The notes beneath the pieces were generated by a model. That model ran no database searches. It worked only from the letters and a program-made list of their open reading frames with translations, and was not told the origin of the DNA. Of a stretch of DNA of 64,000 nt, positions 21,486-42,200 are shown one piece after another. Origin of the DNA: Spongilla lacustris (lineage: Eukaryota; Porifera; Demospongiae; Spongillida; Spongillidae); contig OX442421.1 of the NCBI GenBank assembly GCA_949361645.1, positions 9,377,928 through 9,441,927 of the forward strand, written 5' to 3'. The position numbers and the translations under genes were made by a program. How positions within the stretch are numbered: position 1 is the first letter of the stretch; every line of letters starts with the position of its first letter.

Positions 21486-22757
21486 ATGGCCGATGATTTG
21501 CAGGAAAAGCTTCGCAATGAGTCGCAAAGCTCTGACTTCCTTGTGAGTATGTTTTGGGCCGCAATGACCAGCTATCGGCATGATACAGTGTTGCGACCAT
21601 TTCCACCAATGTACCAAAATGGAGATAACAAGAATGTTGAAAAACTAGTGAGTTGACACATCGCTGAGAGATGAAACAATAACAAACGTGTTTTTTATGC
21701 CAGCGGGCTGTTACAAGGCTCCAGTGGGTATATAATACCATATATAGTATAGTAGATACACAAGGGAGTGGGCTCCATCCACACTCGAGGCACGAGTGCT
21801 AGGAGGAGTCAACTATTGTTGAATAGTCCCGTTTCCAATCCTCTACTTATGATAATACCGTTCCACCACAATTCAGTAGTTATGCTTTGTTTCAAATATT
21901 CACACACACACGCACATACGGTATATATTTACGTTGGCGCACGAATGTTCGTATATTAGGTTGAAACTTTTGATGCTATACCGCCATTGAATCAAATTCC
22001 TAACAATTTCAACAAACTTCACCCTGAGGCCTTCCAATTGTTACAATGGATCCTAAACACCAGAGGATTCACCGTTTGTAGTGATCCAACAGCTGTGAGT
22101 GAAATACTTGCCAGGTGGCTGGAGGCATACTGCTGCCTTGATTGGCTGTGCCTGGTATCTCTTGCTATGTAGATGCAGAAGATTGTGGGGCAGGCGGGCT
22201 TCCTCCCCAAACCACAGCTGATTTTTGAACTGTGCTACAATGTGGAGTCTGAAGAGAAATTTAGAACACTTTCTTCACCATATGGCACTTTTATTGGTTA
22301 CCATGGCAGCCGAGTTGAAAACTTCCACTCAATCATGCACCATGGACTTTTGAGTCATTTCAATAAGGTAGGCACACACGCATGTATGCACACACACACA
22401 CACACACACACACAAACATGCAATCACTTCCATACATGCACACACATAAAATACATTTCAATATGGCACACACAATGCACACACATACGCAATATTTCAG
22501 TAAAGCACGCACACACACACACACACACAATCATTTCAATAAAGCACACACACAATCATTTCAATAAAGCACACACACAATACACACACAAAAACACACA
22601 ACACACACAACACAACACACACACAACACACACACACACACAACACACAAAAACATACAACACACACACACAACACACACACACACAACACACACAAAAC
22701 ACACACACACAAAACACACACACACACACACACAACACACACAAAACACACACACAC

Positions 22758-22830
<73 letters not shown>

Positions 22831-23864
22831 AGGTAAGAAAGCCTGGGGATTTTTCCTTATAATACATGTAATTTGAACTTGGCCACCAAGTAGAGTAATG
22901 ATATGGTGTGCATGGAGAAGTCAAAACAAGTGAAAAGGTTCACCACTGTTCACTGTTTTGAATTCAGAAACCACAGATTAGATCTATGCACAGCTGGTTA
23001 ATTACATGTGCCTCTCTTATGATAGACAAGCTTATTTGGAGAAGGAACTTACTTATCTAGTGAGCTGTCGGTGTCAATGAACTTCAGCCCTACTGGCCAC
23101 ATATGGCCTAAGAGCATTCTCCCCCCATTTGTGAGCTGTGTGGCAGTATGTGAGGTTTTGAACCATCCCAATATAAGGTGAGTGTCGGGTTGCCTTCAGG
23201 AGAGAGAGAGAGGGAGAGGGAGTGGGAGGGAGGGAGGGAGGGAGGGGGGAGGGAGGGAGGAAGAGGGAGGGAGGGGAGGGAGAGAGGGAGGGAGGGGGAG
23301 GGAGAGAGGGAGGGAGGGGGAGGGAGAGAGAGAGCGAGAGGATGGTTTAGTTGGTAATCAGGAGTGTGGGATTGATGAAACATTCTCACTGCTGAAGTGT
23401 AGCAATGCAATAGGGTAACCATCCATTCAAATTGCTTAATCATTTTGTACATGTATTTGTGTAGGTCCCGTGTTCAGGCTGGTGGAGAACCCAGCATTGG
23501 TCAGAAGCTGCCAGACAAGTACTATGTAGTGCACAACAATGAACATCTTCGCGTGAAGTATATTCTTGTGTTTGGGCACAAGAGTGGGTCAGTCTGTATT
23601 ACTACTGTAGTTGACTGGCTGGCTAGGTAGATATATATTATAGTTCTGTGGAGCGGTGATAGTATGGAGGGTCCATGTAAATGATACAGCATAATAGATC
23701 ACTTTCTTGTCTCATTTCCTTACAGGCGGCCACAAATAGAGAGCTGGCTGATGAAGCACAAGTTCCTTGGCCTTATTGTAGTATATATATTATTCTTATT
23801 TATTATGAGTGTCCTTCAGTCTAGGCAGTTTAAGACATTGTACTCAAAATACTGGCTTTCATGA
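21486..23864 (+). CDS. PARP16: PARP16, tail-anchored mono-ADP-ribosyltransferase, complete
   Basis: Exons: 21486-21647, 21960-22094, 22173-22367, 23026-23177, 23465-23587, 23726-23864; phases agree, 301 residues (human 322). The N-terminal half is the helical regulatory domain of PARP16. The ADP-ribosyltransferase fold shows the H-Y-Y signature of mono-ADP-ribosylating PARPs: His in GYHGSRVENFHSIMHHGL, Tyr in GEGTYLSSE and Tyr in DKYYVVHNNEHLRVKYIL. A single hydrophobic segment (GLIVVYILFLFIMSV) just before the end is the ER tail anchor. The vertebrate enzyme modifies PERK and IRE1 in the unfolded-protein response; the same role here is inference. The gene is head-to-head with TOLLIP and 115 bp upstream of the TARDBP start. 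Confidence 0.95.
22380..22830. repeat. CA-rich simple-sequence block
   Basis: Interrupted CA/CACAAA tracts ending in a pure (CA)n run (about 22760-22826), in PARP16 intron 3. Confidence 0.9.
23200..23342. repeat. Polypurine (GA/GGGA)n tract
   Basis: GAGAGGGAGGGAGGG-type tract starting ~20 bp after the donor of PARP16 exon 4. Confidence 0.9.
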
Positions 23865-23979
23865 AGTGGAGAATATGTATTCCGTTGTTCAGCGAAGACG
23901 TGTTCTAATTATCCGATTTCCACACGCGGTGTTGTAAATTGATCACGTGGGAATTACATTTCAAAGAAATCTCAAAAAG

Positions 23980-28873
<4,894 letters not shown>

Positions 28874-28899
28874 GCAGGATGGTTGGTTTGTGTGCGAGT

Positions 28900-28942
<43 letters not shown>

Positions 28943-29984
28943 TGGAGTATTGAGTTAATTTTGTGGAGTTTTTTGTTTTTCACAATTGGTGCAGGATTTG
29001 GGGTGGCAGGTGTGTATGTGTTTTTGGTGAGGATTTGTGGTACGGCTGTGAGATGGAGCGCGGATGTTGCAGTGAGGAGAAGTGCCAAGGCAACAGAGAG
29101 ATTATGCTACTGTGACTGTGAGAATTTGACCATGAAAGAGTGGGGATCACAAGAGTCTGTAGTGCAGCGAGATGAGATGGCATGTTTTAGTACTGTGGTA
29201 GTGTGACTGGACTATAAATACGTGTTGTATTTTGTGTATGAGTGTGATGTGTGAGCATGACTTTGATTAGTTAACTGTTGTGGGTTGGCACAATTTTTTT
29301 TTTTTTTTTTGTTTGGAGAGGATTGAATGAGGGCGTTCGTTGCACACTTATACTTGCATGCATTTTATGTGTTCTTCCCCAAGAGAGGTTACAGAAATAA
29401 AGCCTTTTGTACCTGTAAGGGGGAGTGTTCACAAATCATGTCACGCTATCATTTTGTTTGGCTGTTAACAGTTTCCTCTTTGACCTGTAGTAGTGTATAC
29501 GCCATTAAGTTTGTGGGCACCCCTTTCAGCGTGACAGCATTTGTAAATGCCCCTAATATCTAGTGATAGTTGAGTCTTCCAATTAGCTCTCAGTCTGCAA
29601 TTGTAAGGTCTTGTGTTGGTTGTGTATAATGTTAAGGGGGGGGGGGGGCAGTATATGTGTACTGCAATTTCAGTAGGAAGGCGAAATCGCTGAATCCTCT
29701 ACAAACGCTCTCGTTGGTCACCAGTACTGCCTACCTGCTGCTAATGGAACCTTGCAAGCAACTATATTTGGACAGTGGCAGCGGCAGTCAGATGTTGCAC
29801 ATCATGTGAAATCAAATCCTATATTTTAATAATTATAATAATATATACCGCGACATGTGTCATTTTGGTCTCAGTGCTGCACAGCTGTGGGTGCATACGA
29901 GAATGAATACACTGGCTTGGGTACTTTATTTCCTTTTATGTTTTTTTTTTTTTTTTTTGTCCTTGGATATGTTTTTATGTCACC
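28874..29984. other. TARDBP 3' UTR and convergent spacer
   Basis: Contains a (GT)n run at 28903-28941, a likely TARDBP polyadenylation signal AATAAA at 29396-29401, a G-run near 29637-29648 and a T-run near 29940-29958 close to the 3' end of the minus-strand phospholipase gene. No coding exon was recognised. Confidence 0.6.
29396..29401 (+). terminator. Candidate TARDBP polyadenylation signal
   Basis: AATAAA about 525 bp after the TARDBP stop. This is the first such hexamer seen downstream by eye. Confidence 0.5.
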
Positions 29985-33870
<3,886 letters not shown>

Positions 33871-33933
33871 TATGAATCGTAATACGTCATACAGAACGAA
33901 CGACTATTTTTAAAAATATAACGAAAGAATACT

Positions 33934-36310
33934 TTAAAATTTTGGCGCACAGTTAAACCTTCGGTGCATCTTTCTACAACACTTTGACAGTTCATGTAGC
34001 TGTTTGATGAGCTTGTGAATCCCCTGCTTCTTTGACTGGAGCCTGGCACTGATGATCATGTCAAACAGCACCTCGTTGTTGGTCTCACTGGGGGCCACCA
34101 CCCTCTCAAGATGAGGGCTGAACCTGAAGTAGTGGATGCCCTGTTCCTCACAGCAGTTCTCACAGTGCTTGGCACTGGTTTCTGACTCTGTTATCTGAAA
34201 CAGAGAGAGCTAAGTTAATGTTGATGGTGCAGCTCTAACAAGGAGAGCTAAGGCTAACATTGATGGTACAACACAGTTATCTAAACACATGTGCTAACAT
34301 TGATGGTACAACACTGTTATCTAAATACATGTGCTAACATTAGTATGTCAACGCAAAGGCCAGAAGTGAAACTGTGTATTACAAAAGTTAAAATGCACAC
34401 ACGTTTATTAGAATAGCCACTTCAAACACTAGACATAAGGGTAGCCATGTTATACCTCACAGCACATACATGTAAGGTAGCCATGTTATAACTCACAGCA
34501 CTAGACATAAGGGTAGCAAGGTTCTTCACTGTGTCTTGCACTCCAGGGCCATCTGAGGTTGGGAGCCAGTGTCTGCCAAAGAAGAGGAACTTCTGGGCAT
34601 CAATACTGCCTATGTTTGATGGAGGGTACACCCCACAGCCTACAGAGACCACCAGGGAGATGGGCAGCTTCTGGTTCAACTGTCGGTAGTAGTCCTGGAT
34701 CCTGGTCAGTCCCTCCATGCAGGGGTTGTTGGCCAGAATCCCTCCATCCACATAGCTATCGCACTCCTCAAAGTACATTGGACCAGCCGAGGTGTACCTA
34801 GCCACCCTCCATACCTCCACTGTGAACCACAAGTTAACTAAATGCCTTCATTTAGTAGTGCACGATACAGACTTACTCTTGTTCAGTTTCAATTTCTCAT
34901 CTCCAAGCCATGTCTGAAAGCAGTTGTTGAAGAAGTGAAGTTTTAGATCTGTTGTTGATTTGTTCACAGCACTGATCATGACTCTGGAAATAATAGTCAA
35001 TTAACTAGTATGTATGAATGTCAAACACAGTACCTTGGATACTTAACAGCCTCCATTGTCATATTTCCAAATTCTTCCTTTAGTATTCTTTCTAGGGCCT
35101 CAGTATTATTTGCATACCCACCTCGTGATGACCCAAATACTTCATCCTTCATCTGAAACATTAGCTGACGAAGCTCCTTTGGCGTCTTTTTAGCTGACAG
35201 GTCACAAAGGGTTAAATCAATCCTGGACCTAATATCAAATTTACGCCCTGTTCTGCACTTACCATATACAATTGCCAAAGCCACAATTCCCCCCACAGAA
35301 GTGCCCACTATCCAGTCAAATATTTCTGTGATCTTCCTCTGTGTTAACCTCTCTATCTGCTCCAGCACCTCAATCTGTATTAACCCTTTCATTCCCCCTC
35401 CGTCAAGACAGAGTACCCTGCTACCAGACTTTCTTAGCAGTGTCAGCTCCCTCAGTTGCAGTGCAAAGGCAAAAGCTTCATCGGCACTGTATGCCAATGT
35501 ATCTGAAGGGTCAGCTAGCCTCTTCCTTATATGGGCATCCAGCTCCTTATACACCTGGGGTATGCTATCCACCCATGAATCCTCACCTGGGGCACACTTG
35601 AAGTAGTCATCCTCACCATAGCCAAGCTTTGCTTCCTTTGCCATGCACAGCACAGGGAATGGAGCAAGCATCGGCTCAAACTGCACCTCACAGCGAGTCT
35701 CTCTCAAATGCTGTTGGTATGTCCGTTCTCCATAGGCTCCGACGGACACCATAAGTTCACTCAGCTTTTCGTAGTCAGGGGGAACAGCATCCTCGCATAT
35801 ACCTTCCTCATGGACCAGGTGAGCCTCTTCAGGTGACACTATCACAGCTTCCAAGAGGTCTCTTTCCCTATCGAAGAGCTCAACAAAAGTACTGGAACGC
35901 TTCCGATAGCTCTGTGCACCACTTTTATCAAAAGTTTCCTCCCCCCTGACCTCCCTGCTTCTTGAAAAGAGACCTTTCTTGTTCTTGTAAGTTCTCATCT
36001 TATCGGACAACCGCCCCGCCCTTTCCAATGATGGACTGTTGGACCATGATGGGGGGCTATCAGATCCCCCGGGGGGCAATGATGGACTGCTGCTCCTCAG
36101 CATTTCGTCTTCCTTTGGGTGTAAACTATTGATATCTGTCAACTGAGTGGCTGCTGTCTTGAAACTGAAACGCTGGTGCACACTCAGAAGGTCCAAAGGG
36201 GTCTTGCCCCATCTGTTGAAAGGATTCACCTCAGCCCCAAACACCAGCAGAATCTTGGTGCACTCCAGATCACAGTTCTAATTACCCAAAATGGATTCTA
36301 ATATTAAATT

Positions 36311-36359
<49 letters not shown>

Positions 36360-38001
36360 CACACACACACACAGTATCACACACACACACAGTATCACAC
36401 ACACACACAGTATCACACACACATGCACACACACACACACACCATCACCTGCGGTTCCTATAACTTAACCTGTGCAGCAATATGGAGCGGTGTCATGTGA
36501 TCTCGGTTGGCAAGGTTAACATCAGCTGGACTGAAGGTCATCAGGGTCATGAGCAGACTGGCCACCTCCCTTCTGTCCTTCAGGGATTTCCCCCTCTTTA
36601 GTATGGAGTGGATCGGAGCATCTCCAATGCTGTTCTTAGCGTTGACATCACTTTCTGACCTGAGCAGCTGCCTGAGGTGCTAGAGAGTATGGGTGTGTGA
36701 GGTGTGTGAGGTGTGTGTGAGGTGTGTGGGTGTGAGGTGTGTGTGAGGTGTGTGTGTGTGCATGTGTGTGTGAGGTGTGTGTGTGAGGCGTGCATGTGTG
36801 AGGTGTGTGTGTGCGCATGTGTGTGTGCATGTGTGTGTGTGTGTGTGTGGGTGCGTGGTGTGTGTGTGTGTGTGCGCGCATGTGTGAGGTGTGTGTGTGT
36901 GCACACTCATGAATCTACTTAATCATCAGACATCATAGTTTAGATATAATTAGTTGTATGGTGTCAATCTGTAAGATTGAAAGCAAAAGTGACATGCAAA
37001 CATTGGGAGCCCATGTACGTACTGGGAATGCCTCCAGACTCCACCCCCAAGTGCTAGTTGACATATGCACCAAGCACTCTTGAATCATCATTAGATGTGA
37101 TCTTGTAATTCTCACCTCTTCATTCCTTGGATGGTGGATGGGGTCATCCCTCGGGCGGTGGGTTGGGTCTTCCCTTGGGCGGTGGGTGGGGTCATCCCTT
37201 GGGTGGTGGGTGGGGTCATCCCTGCCCACTGAGGCCTAGTAGGAGAAGTTTTTAGCTGACACACGCGAGAATTAAGGGGTTAATTCTCAGTGGTACTTAG
37301 GCACTTGTCTCCAGTTATATTTACAGGCAGAAAGGAAATATGAATTAATCAGGTGATCAACGATGTCAGCACAAAAGGCTTCAGGACCCATCCCCCCTCA
37401 TAGGGAAACATACTGCCCCCTGCATATGAGGTGGTGGGCATCAATTTGAACAAAGTATACCCATTATCACTGCCAGTTGATACAACAGCTGACAAAGGCA
37501 AGCCCACATGTGGAAGGGTGGTCCATCCCTTCCATTTGCAAACATCACATGACAATGACACCACAATGACACCACAATGCTGCTCACATACACGTGAGTG
37601 TAAAAACGTGATGCTGCTATACTTTTAAAAATGCATTGCAATGTGAATGGGGAGCCAAAACACCTAAGGCATGTTGCTGGGGGGCCAACACCTAAGGCAT
37701 GTTGCCCTGTGGGGGGCCAACACCTAAGGCATGTTGCCCTGTGGGGGGCCAACACCTAAGGCATGTTGCCCTGTGGGGGGCCAACACCTAAGGTTTGTTG
37801 CCCTGTGGGGGGCCAGTAGGTTCCATCAACCCACTGGGCCCACAGGGCAAGCAGCCCCAAAGTGCTTAATGGAGTCCCCAGCCTGGGGAAGAGGCTGTCC
37901 TACCTGGGGTGAACAACACTGGGTACAGAAGAAGGTAAGTTGGGTCTACAGGTACCCAGGCCTATAGATACCCCTGAGCCCTGACAAATATCAAATATCA
38001 T

Positions 38002-38078
<77 letters not shown>

Positions 38079-39013
38079 TGCACACACACATTGCACAAAC
38101 CTCAGTTTCATTAGAGGCATGAATTGTATGTGTCTTCAGCTGCATTGCCACATCCTATAGGGGAAAGAGCCCTCTGAAATTGATCACCCCCTCTCCTCCT
38201 CCCACCACCCCCATATGGTGACTCCGCCTTCCTACTGTAGTACTTTTATTGCAGAGGTATATGTAAACGGATAATTCTAGAAGTAGACATGGACCAAGTG
38301 AAGTGATCATCTCTGGACAAGTGAAGTGATCATCTCTGGACCAGTGATGTGATCACCTTTGGACCAGTGATGTGATCACCTTTGGACCAGTGATGTGATC
38401 ACCTTTGGACCAGTGATGTGATCACCTTTGGACCAGTGATGTGATCACCTTTGGACCAACCAATTATGGGCAATTTTACAGTTTTATAAATTAGCGTTTT
38501 TGGGTACTTTAACGGGACAACATTGAATTTTCATTTCAATAAATGTCCGCGATGAGCGAGGGCGTGTGCGCGTAAGTAAAATTGTGTATTAAAAAATAAA
38601 ATAAAAAGACAACAGATTATATAATATCGTGTACGAGTGTTCCAATGCGTTGCAAAGGGAACTGGTCGGGTCACGTGTACATGTTAGAAGTCGTATGAAG
38701 AAGGGAGGATATCGGTGTGACAGTACAGCGTGTTACTACCCTCTCCTAAACGTTAAAACCTTGTCAGCTAAAAGAAGGTGGAAGGTTCTAGGTGTGTGCA
38801 TAGAGAGTAAAGCCTACTTTACTATCTATGGTGCGTCCAATCATTTGCATTGTACCAAATCGCATAACGCCCTATCCCCCCCCTCCCCCCTAGCTAGCTA
38901 GACCTCTCTACCATAGCACTCACCTCCGCAAGCTGTACAAACTCCGAGGCAGGTCTCGTGGATAAGCGCTTGCGGCGTACGTCTTTACCCGCAGCCTTAC
39001 CGCTCAAGCTCAT
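33934..39013 (-). CDS. Ankyrin-patatin phospholipase A2 (iPLA2/PLA2G6-like), copy B
   Basis: Exons (minus): 38924-39013, 38101-38154, 37116-37235, 36470-36679, 35263-36277, 35034-35193, 34877-34983, 34497-34819, 33934-34194; phases agree, 779 residues. The start MSLSGKAAG was chosen as the first ATG in the exon. Ankyrin-like repeats ([28 protein letters not shown]) precede a long charged linker with Ser-rich stretches (residues ~190-290) absent from copy A. The patatin domain is nearly identical to copy [28 protein letters not shown]. Exon 37116-37235 encodes four imperfect eight-residue DDPTHRPR repeats. A 69-bp intron (35194-35262) is open in frame, so its retention would add 23 residues after the nucleophile helix. 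Confidence 0.9.
36310..36440. repeat. CA / ACACAGTATC simple repeat
   Basis: (CA)n followed by four copies of an 18-bp ACACACACACAGTATC-type unit, in copy B intron 4. Confidence 0.85.
36690..36905. repeat. GT-rich (GTGTGTGAGGT)n repeat
   Basis: Degenerate GTGTGTGAGGT and (GT)n tract beginning just upstream (in gene orientation) of the acceptor of copy B exon 36470-36679. Confidence 0.85.
37655..37825. repeat. ~32-bp minisatellite
   Basis: About five copies of GGGGGGCCAACACCTAAGGC plus ATGTTGCCCTGT in copy B intron 2. A related inverted stretch (CCCACAGGGCAAGCAGCC) follows at about 37839. Confidence 0.8.
38003..38073. repeat. CA microsatellite
   Basis: About 35 CA units in copy B intron 2, near the donor of exon 38101. 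Confidence 0.95.
38290..38456. repeat. 24-bp minisatellite
   Basis: About seven copies of TGGACCAGTGATGTGATCAC plus CTTT in copy B intron 1; the two leftmost copies are variants. Confidence 0.9.
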
Positions 39014-39248
39014 TGCATTCGATCGAAGCAAGCTCAACAAGTACAAATAATAAACAATTTATAATTCTACATGGTCAAATAATCTGGAATTCCCCACGTT
39101 TCCCGGCCGGATATGGATACACGTGATCTTAACTAGCTATATTCTCTGACACAACGCTATACATGTATGCACACAAACACCACATAAACAATTGTTATAC
39201 CAAGACAACACGGAGTGAAACAGCACCAACACCAGACCAAGATTACAC

Positions 39249-42200
39249 TCAGTGCGGCACCATTGCTGGGTCGTTAATCATCTGGTGCATGACCACCTGC
39301 CAGCAGAGGTGCTTCCTCTGGTCTGCAAGGTCATCTAGGCTTGGCCTCATGAAGGTGGGCCAGAACACTATGGCAAGGTTGCTCGAGTTCATCTTGTTCT
39401 TGGAAGCATTCTCGCTGACCCGATGGAGGTGGTTGCACATGTAGTGAAGAGTCTTCCTGTTCACCTCAGGTAATGCAGATAGAATTCCCTTAGTTGAGGC
39501 AGCTTGGAGATTAGGTTGCATATCTATGCAGCAAAAGAGAAGGATGTAGAAGAATGGATGGTTACAATGCTGACCATGCAAATGCATCAAACATGGTATG
39601 TAAGAGGGAAGAGAGAGAGGACAGGGGGGAGGGAGGGTAAGGAGAGAGGGGAGAGGGGGAGAGGTAAGGAGAGGGGGGAAAGGTAAGGAGAGGGGGGAGA
39701 GGTAAGGGGAGAGGGTAAGGAGAGAGGACAAAAAGGTTACTACCAAGACCCTATAGAGTGTTTTCATTTGATGTCACAAGTCACATGAATATAAAAATAA
39801 TTAACCAGTGGTAATGGATATTATTAGCACTTCTGGTGTACAGGAAGTATTCATTCACTATGGTGTTGTGCGGTGTTATCGGGTGTTCTAAGCGTTCTGG
39901 ACGTGGTAAGATGTGAATTTCTACCTCATACCTGCTGTGATACATCAGAAAGACAAAGAACTGAGTGTGAGACACAGAAATAGTTTCCTTGCTGCAATTT
40001 CAAGAGATCACATGAGCATGAAAGTACTGAAGAACGATCACATCTGTTCATTTCAGGAAAAATACGATAATACACACACACACAGATTGGCTTTCAACAC
40101 TTCATCTTCAATTCTTGGTCACCAGAAGAAGATTCCGTCTATTACCCTGAACACTGTTAGTAGTGAGAACCTGGGGCAATATGAGTGATGCAAAAGAATG
40201 AACAAAAGATCGACCACTCTTGGGTTGAATAGCAATGTGAAGTCCATATCAGTTGCCAGACACGGATGCTTCTGAAGCTACCTTGTTGGAAGTGGAAGCA
40301 GTTTTGAAAGAAGGGGGGAGCCTATTTGGGTGGCTTGTGGCTTTGCTGATTATCTAGAAGGAGCACACATTTTGGAGAGAGCCACATAGCCACATAGGAG
40401 AAGTGTATCGACGTGGATACGTGGTCTGGGAACTACACTGGACATAGGCCTCTGGGATGGTACCTAGAAGGGAGGTGGTCCCATGGTAGGGGGTGGTCCC
40501 ATGGTAGGGGGGAGGTGGTCCCATGGTAGGGGGGAGGTGGTCCCATGGTAGGGGGGAGGTGGTCCCATGGTAGGGGGAGGTGGTCCCATGGTAGGGGGAG
40601 GTGGTCCCATGGTAGGGGGGAGGTGGTCCCATGGTAGGGGGGAGGTGGTCCCATGGTAGGGGGGAGGTGGTCCCAGGAGGGAGGTGGTCCCATGGTAGGA
40701 GGGAGGTATTACAGTCTTTACAGGCAACAGATTAGCCTTGTCAGAGCATGCACAAGTACTAACAAACTAGAACACTAAACATTCAGACATTGGACGTTAA
40801 GCAACAAATCAGAACAGCAATACTACTTAGGAAGTTGCTGTAATGTGCACACAAAAGATGTGTCAATGGGCTGAAGGGAGACCATCACCTTTATAGAATG
40901 ACATGACGGAAGGTGTTTAACTATAGAGCATGCACAGTATGATTGGTGTGCTTTAAACTGCTAGGGGTTATAAAACTTGTATGTTGCACGAAATAGGACA
41001 CTAAATCACTAGTATCTACAGCAGGCATTACATCGAGTGGTTCCCCCAAACATGAAGGATCCAAGCTATTGATTAGTAATCTTCTCCTCATATTAGTAAT
41101 CTTCTCCTCATATTGCTTTTCTAGCGTCCGGATGAAGACTTTCCACGCAAGTTGATAAGCAAACGTCATTTCTCCAAACATATTATTCAATTGCCAGTGC
41201 AGCTATAACCTAACTTGGTGGTTTTTAGAAAATGACATCATTTTAAATATAATCATTGTAAGCAGACTATGGTAATGCAGTTTGGATAACCATAGTCTGC
41301 TTACAGTGAACTGCTCATGCAATGAAAACGCTCTACTAGTATGTGTCTTAGAGGTTTGAGCTAGATGTATATGCACATTTGATATCTAATAAGTGCTCAC
41401 CTTTAATCTTGAGTAGTTCATCTGCCACTGTGTTTGATATAAGAGGGTCTGGTAGCAACCTGGATAAAACAATTTGTTGTTCCTATATTTAAAGTCCCAA
41501 AAACAGTTGGAGAAGGTATATTAGTTAGCTGTGTTTGTTGTGTTGTGCTAAACCTACACATGTGTGTACACATGCACATGTACATGTGTGTGTGCATGTG
41601 CATGTATGTGTGTGTGTGCATGTATGTGCATGTGTGTGTGTGCTGTACTGAACCTGAAGAAGTTCTTCACAGCACTGGTCACCACATAGCAAAATTCTGT
41701 TACTTTAGTTTCGAGCATTTTTAGATCGATATTGACATCTGCAGGAGGCAAAGTGGGAGGGAAGGGGGTGGAGCTAAGTACATAACTAACCTCAGTACAC
41801 CATCTAACTAACCTCAGTACATAACTAACCCCAGTACATAACTAACCTCAGTTCATAACTAACCTCAGTACATAACTAACCTCAGTTCATAACTAACCTC
41901 AGTTCATAACTAACCTCAGTTCATAACTAACCTCAGTTCATAACTAACCTCAGTACATAACTAACCTCAGTACATAACTAACCTCAGTACATAACTAACC
42001 TCAGTAAACTAACCTCAGTACATAACTACTAACACCTCTACACACGTGGACACTTCACCTCTACACACCATGAACCATTTAACTGTGCAAGTGGTACATA
42101 CAAGTGCCCTGCATGGGAGCTGTCAGGTGTGCATGCATGTACATTTCTACTATACCAAGCATCCCTTTTCTGCATGTGAAAGATAATGGTGGACCTCTTG

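Noticed and set aside
41259..41307. Perfect ~18-bp hairpin (TAAGCAGACTATGG and inverse) as a microRNA precursor
   Set aside because: The stem is too short for a typical precursor, and chance hairpins of this size are expected in 64 kb.
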